From Acidimicrobiia bacterium (GTDB taxonomy: Bacteria > Actinomycetota > Acidimicrobiia > Acidimicrobiales > Ilumatobacteraceae), in contig RGSV01000059.1 of assembly GCA_010025655.1 (NCBI GenBank), forward strand, positions 1 to 6,689: 6,689 nt of DNA, in the 5' to 3' direction. The position numbers and the translations under genes were made by a program. Positions 6,316 through 6,689 of this stretch are shown here, piece by piece. Each line of letters opens with the position of its first letter. The stretch's first letter is position 1. The notes beneath the pieces are model-generated. The model saw only the letters and a list, made by a program, of their open reading frames with translations, was not told where the DNA came from and did not search any database.

Positions 6316-6365
6316 GGGAGTAGCGCTGCGGTGTGACGGCTGACCACCCCGCCCTTGTCTGCACG

Positions 6366-6375
6366 ATTTGCAAAT
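6366..6375. promoter_or_regulatory. Palindrome ATTTGCAAAT upstream of Fur-family gene
   Basis: This perfect 10-bp AT-rich palindrome sits 29 nt before the preferred GTG of the Fur-family gene, in a GC-rich setting. Position and symmetry would suit an autoregulatory operator or a core promoter element, but it does not clearly match a known Fur, Zur or PerR box. Confidence 0.3.
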
Positions 6376-6404
6376 AAGCACAGCAAGCGAATAGCGTGCT
6401 CTGC

Positions 6405-6689
6405 GTGCAAACCCCCGAACTCGTTGCCGCCAAATATCGCGCGCAAGGTCGTCGCCTCACGCCGCAACGACAACTGATCTTTTCGCTGTTGCACGACAAC
6501 GCCACCCACCCGACAGCCGATGCACTGTTTGCGGTGGCGAGCCAGCGAATGCCCGGCATCTCGCTGCGCACGGTGTATCAAACGCTCGACGAACTCTCAG
6601 AGATGGGTGAGATCCAGCTCATGCGCTGCGACGGCGGTGCACTGAGGTTCGACCCGAATGTTGATGACCACCACCACGCGCTCGATGCC
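6405..6689 (+). CDS. Fur-family metal- or peroxide-responsive repressor, C-terminus cut by window edge
   Basis: The 95 visible residues are the N-terminal winged helix and the start of the dimerisation domain of a Fur-family repressor. Family landmarks are LTPQRQLIF (18-26), HPTADALF (35-42), GISLRTVYQTLDEL (51-64, recognition helix), MGEI (67-70) and RFDPNVDDHHH (81-91). His35, Asp83, His89 and His91 fit the regulatory metal-site positions of PerR. The position of the first structural-zinc Cys (Cys96 in B. subtilis PerR) is Asp94 here, so this may be a member without the CxxC zinc site. GTG at 6405 is preferred; GTG at 6396 in the same frame is possible, and an in-frame TAA at 6375 sets the limit. 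No Shine-Dalgarno is visible. Whether it senses iron, zinc or peroxide cannot be decided from this part. It is transcribed divergently from the MNT/HEPN operon across a 129-nt intergenic region. Confidence 0.88.
   Translation, partial: MQTPELVAAKYRAQGRRLTPQRQLIFSLLHDNATHPTADALFAVASQRMPGISLRTVYQTLDELSEMGEIQLMRCDGGALRFDPNVDDHHHALDA

Noticed and set aside
6297..6581. Minus-strand open frame opposite the Fur-family gene
   Set aside because: It covers the conserved Fur coding frame and the operator region and has no family features.
1..6689. CRISPR arrays, tRNA or rRNA genes, insertion sequences or att sites
   Set aside because: No repeat-spacer pattern, cloverleaf, transposase or terminal inverted repeats were seen by eye on either strand.

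Overview
The window looks like a stretch of a high-GC actinobacterial chromosome. The class Acidimicrobiia is my best guess, from the protein flavour, the frequent GTG starts and the scarcity of strong Shine-Dalgarno sites; no 16S or marker gene confirms it. Nearly all of it is coding. Six genes in a row lie on the minus strand. A seventh starts divergently at the right end. The genes at both window edges are cut.

Reading the minus strand from right to left: a winged-helix plus minimal nucleotidyltransferase (MNT) protein (6275-5646); a small helical HEPN-like protein that overlaps its end (5689-5273); an FAD-dependent glycerol-3-phosphate dehydrogenase, GlpD (5253-3577); an alkyl-DHAP-synthase-like FAD enzyme (3544-2024); a glycerol-kinase-like FGGY kinase (1992-523); and a ferritin-like helical protein cut by the left edge (464-1). 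The junctions are an overlap of 44 nt, then gaps of 19, 32, 31 and 58 nt. The 31-nt gap is filled by a 12-codon mini-ORF that overlaps both neighbours by ATGA. A single polycistronic message is therefore plausible. On the plus strand, a Fur-family repressor begins at 6405 and runs off the right edge.

The metabolic core fits three-carbon polyol and phosphoglycerol chemistry. The kinase phosphorylates glycerol or a related polyol or triose. GlpD oxidises sn-glycerol-3-phosphate to DHAP. The AGPS-like enzyme belongs to the family that swaps the acyl group of acyl-DHAP for a fatty alcohol to give ether lipid precursors. The kinase lacks two of the residues that hold glycerol in E. coli GlpK, so its substrate is open.

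The less ordinary parts are: (i) an MNT/HEPN pair, an arrangement best known from toxin-antitoxin systems, apparently heading a glycerol/ether-lipid operon; (ii) two 16-bp direct repeats (GTTCACTTT[A/T]GTGCAC, 19-bp period) just upstream of the MNT start, a strong operator candidate; (iii) a 35-bp imperfect tandem duplication of the kinase start region that creates the 12-codon mini-ORF, whose peptide resembles the kinase's own phosphate-binding N-terminus.
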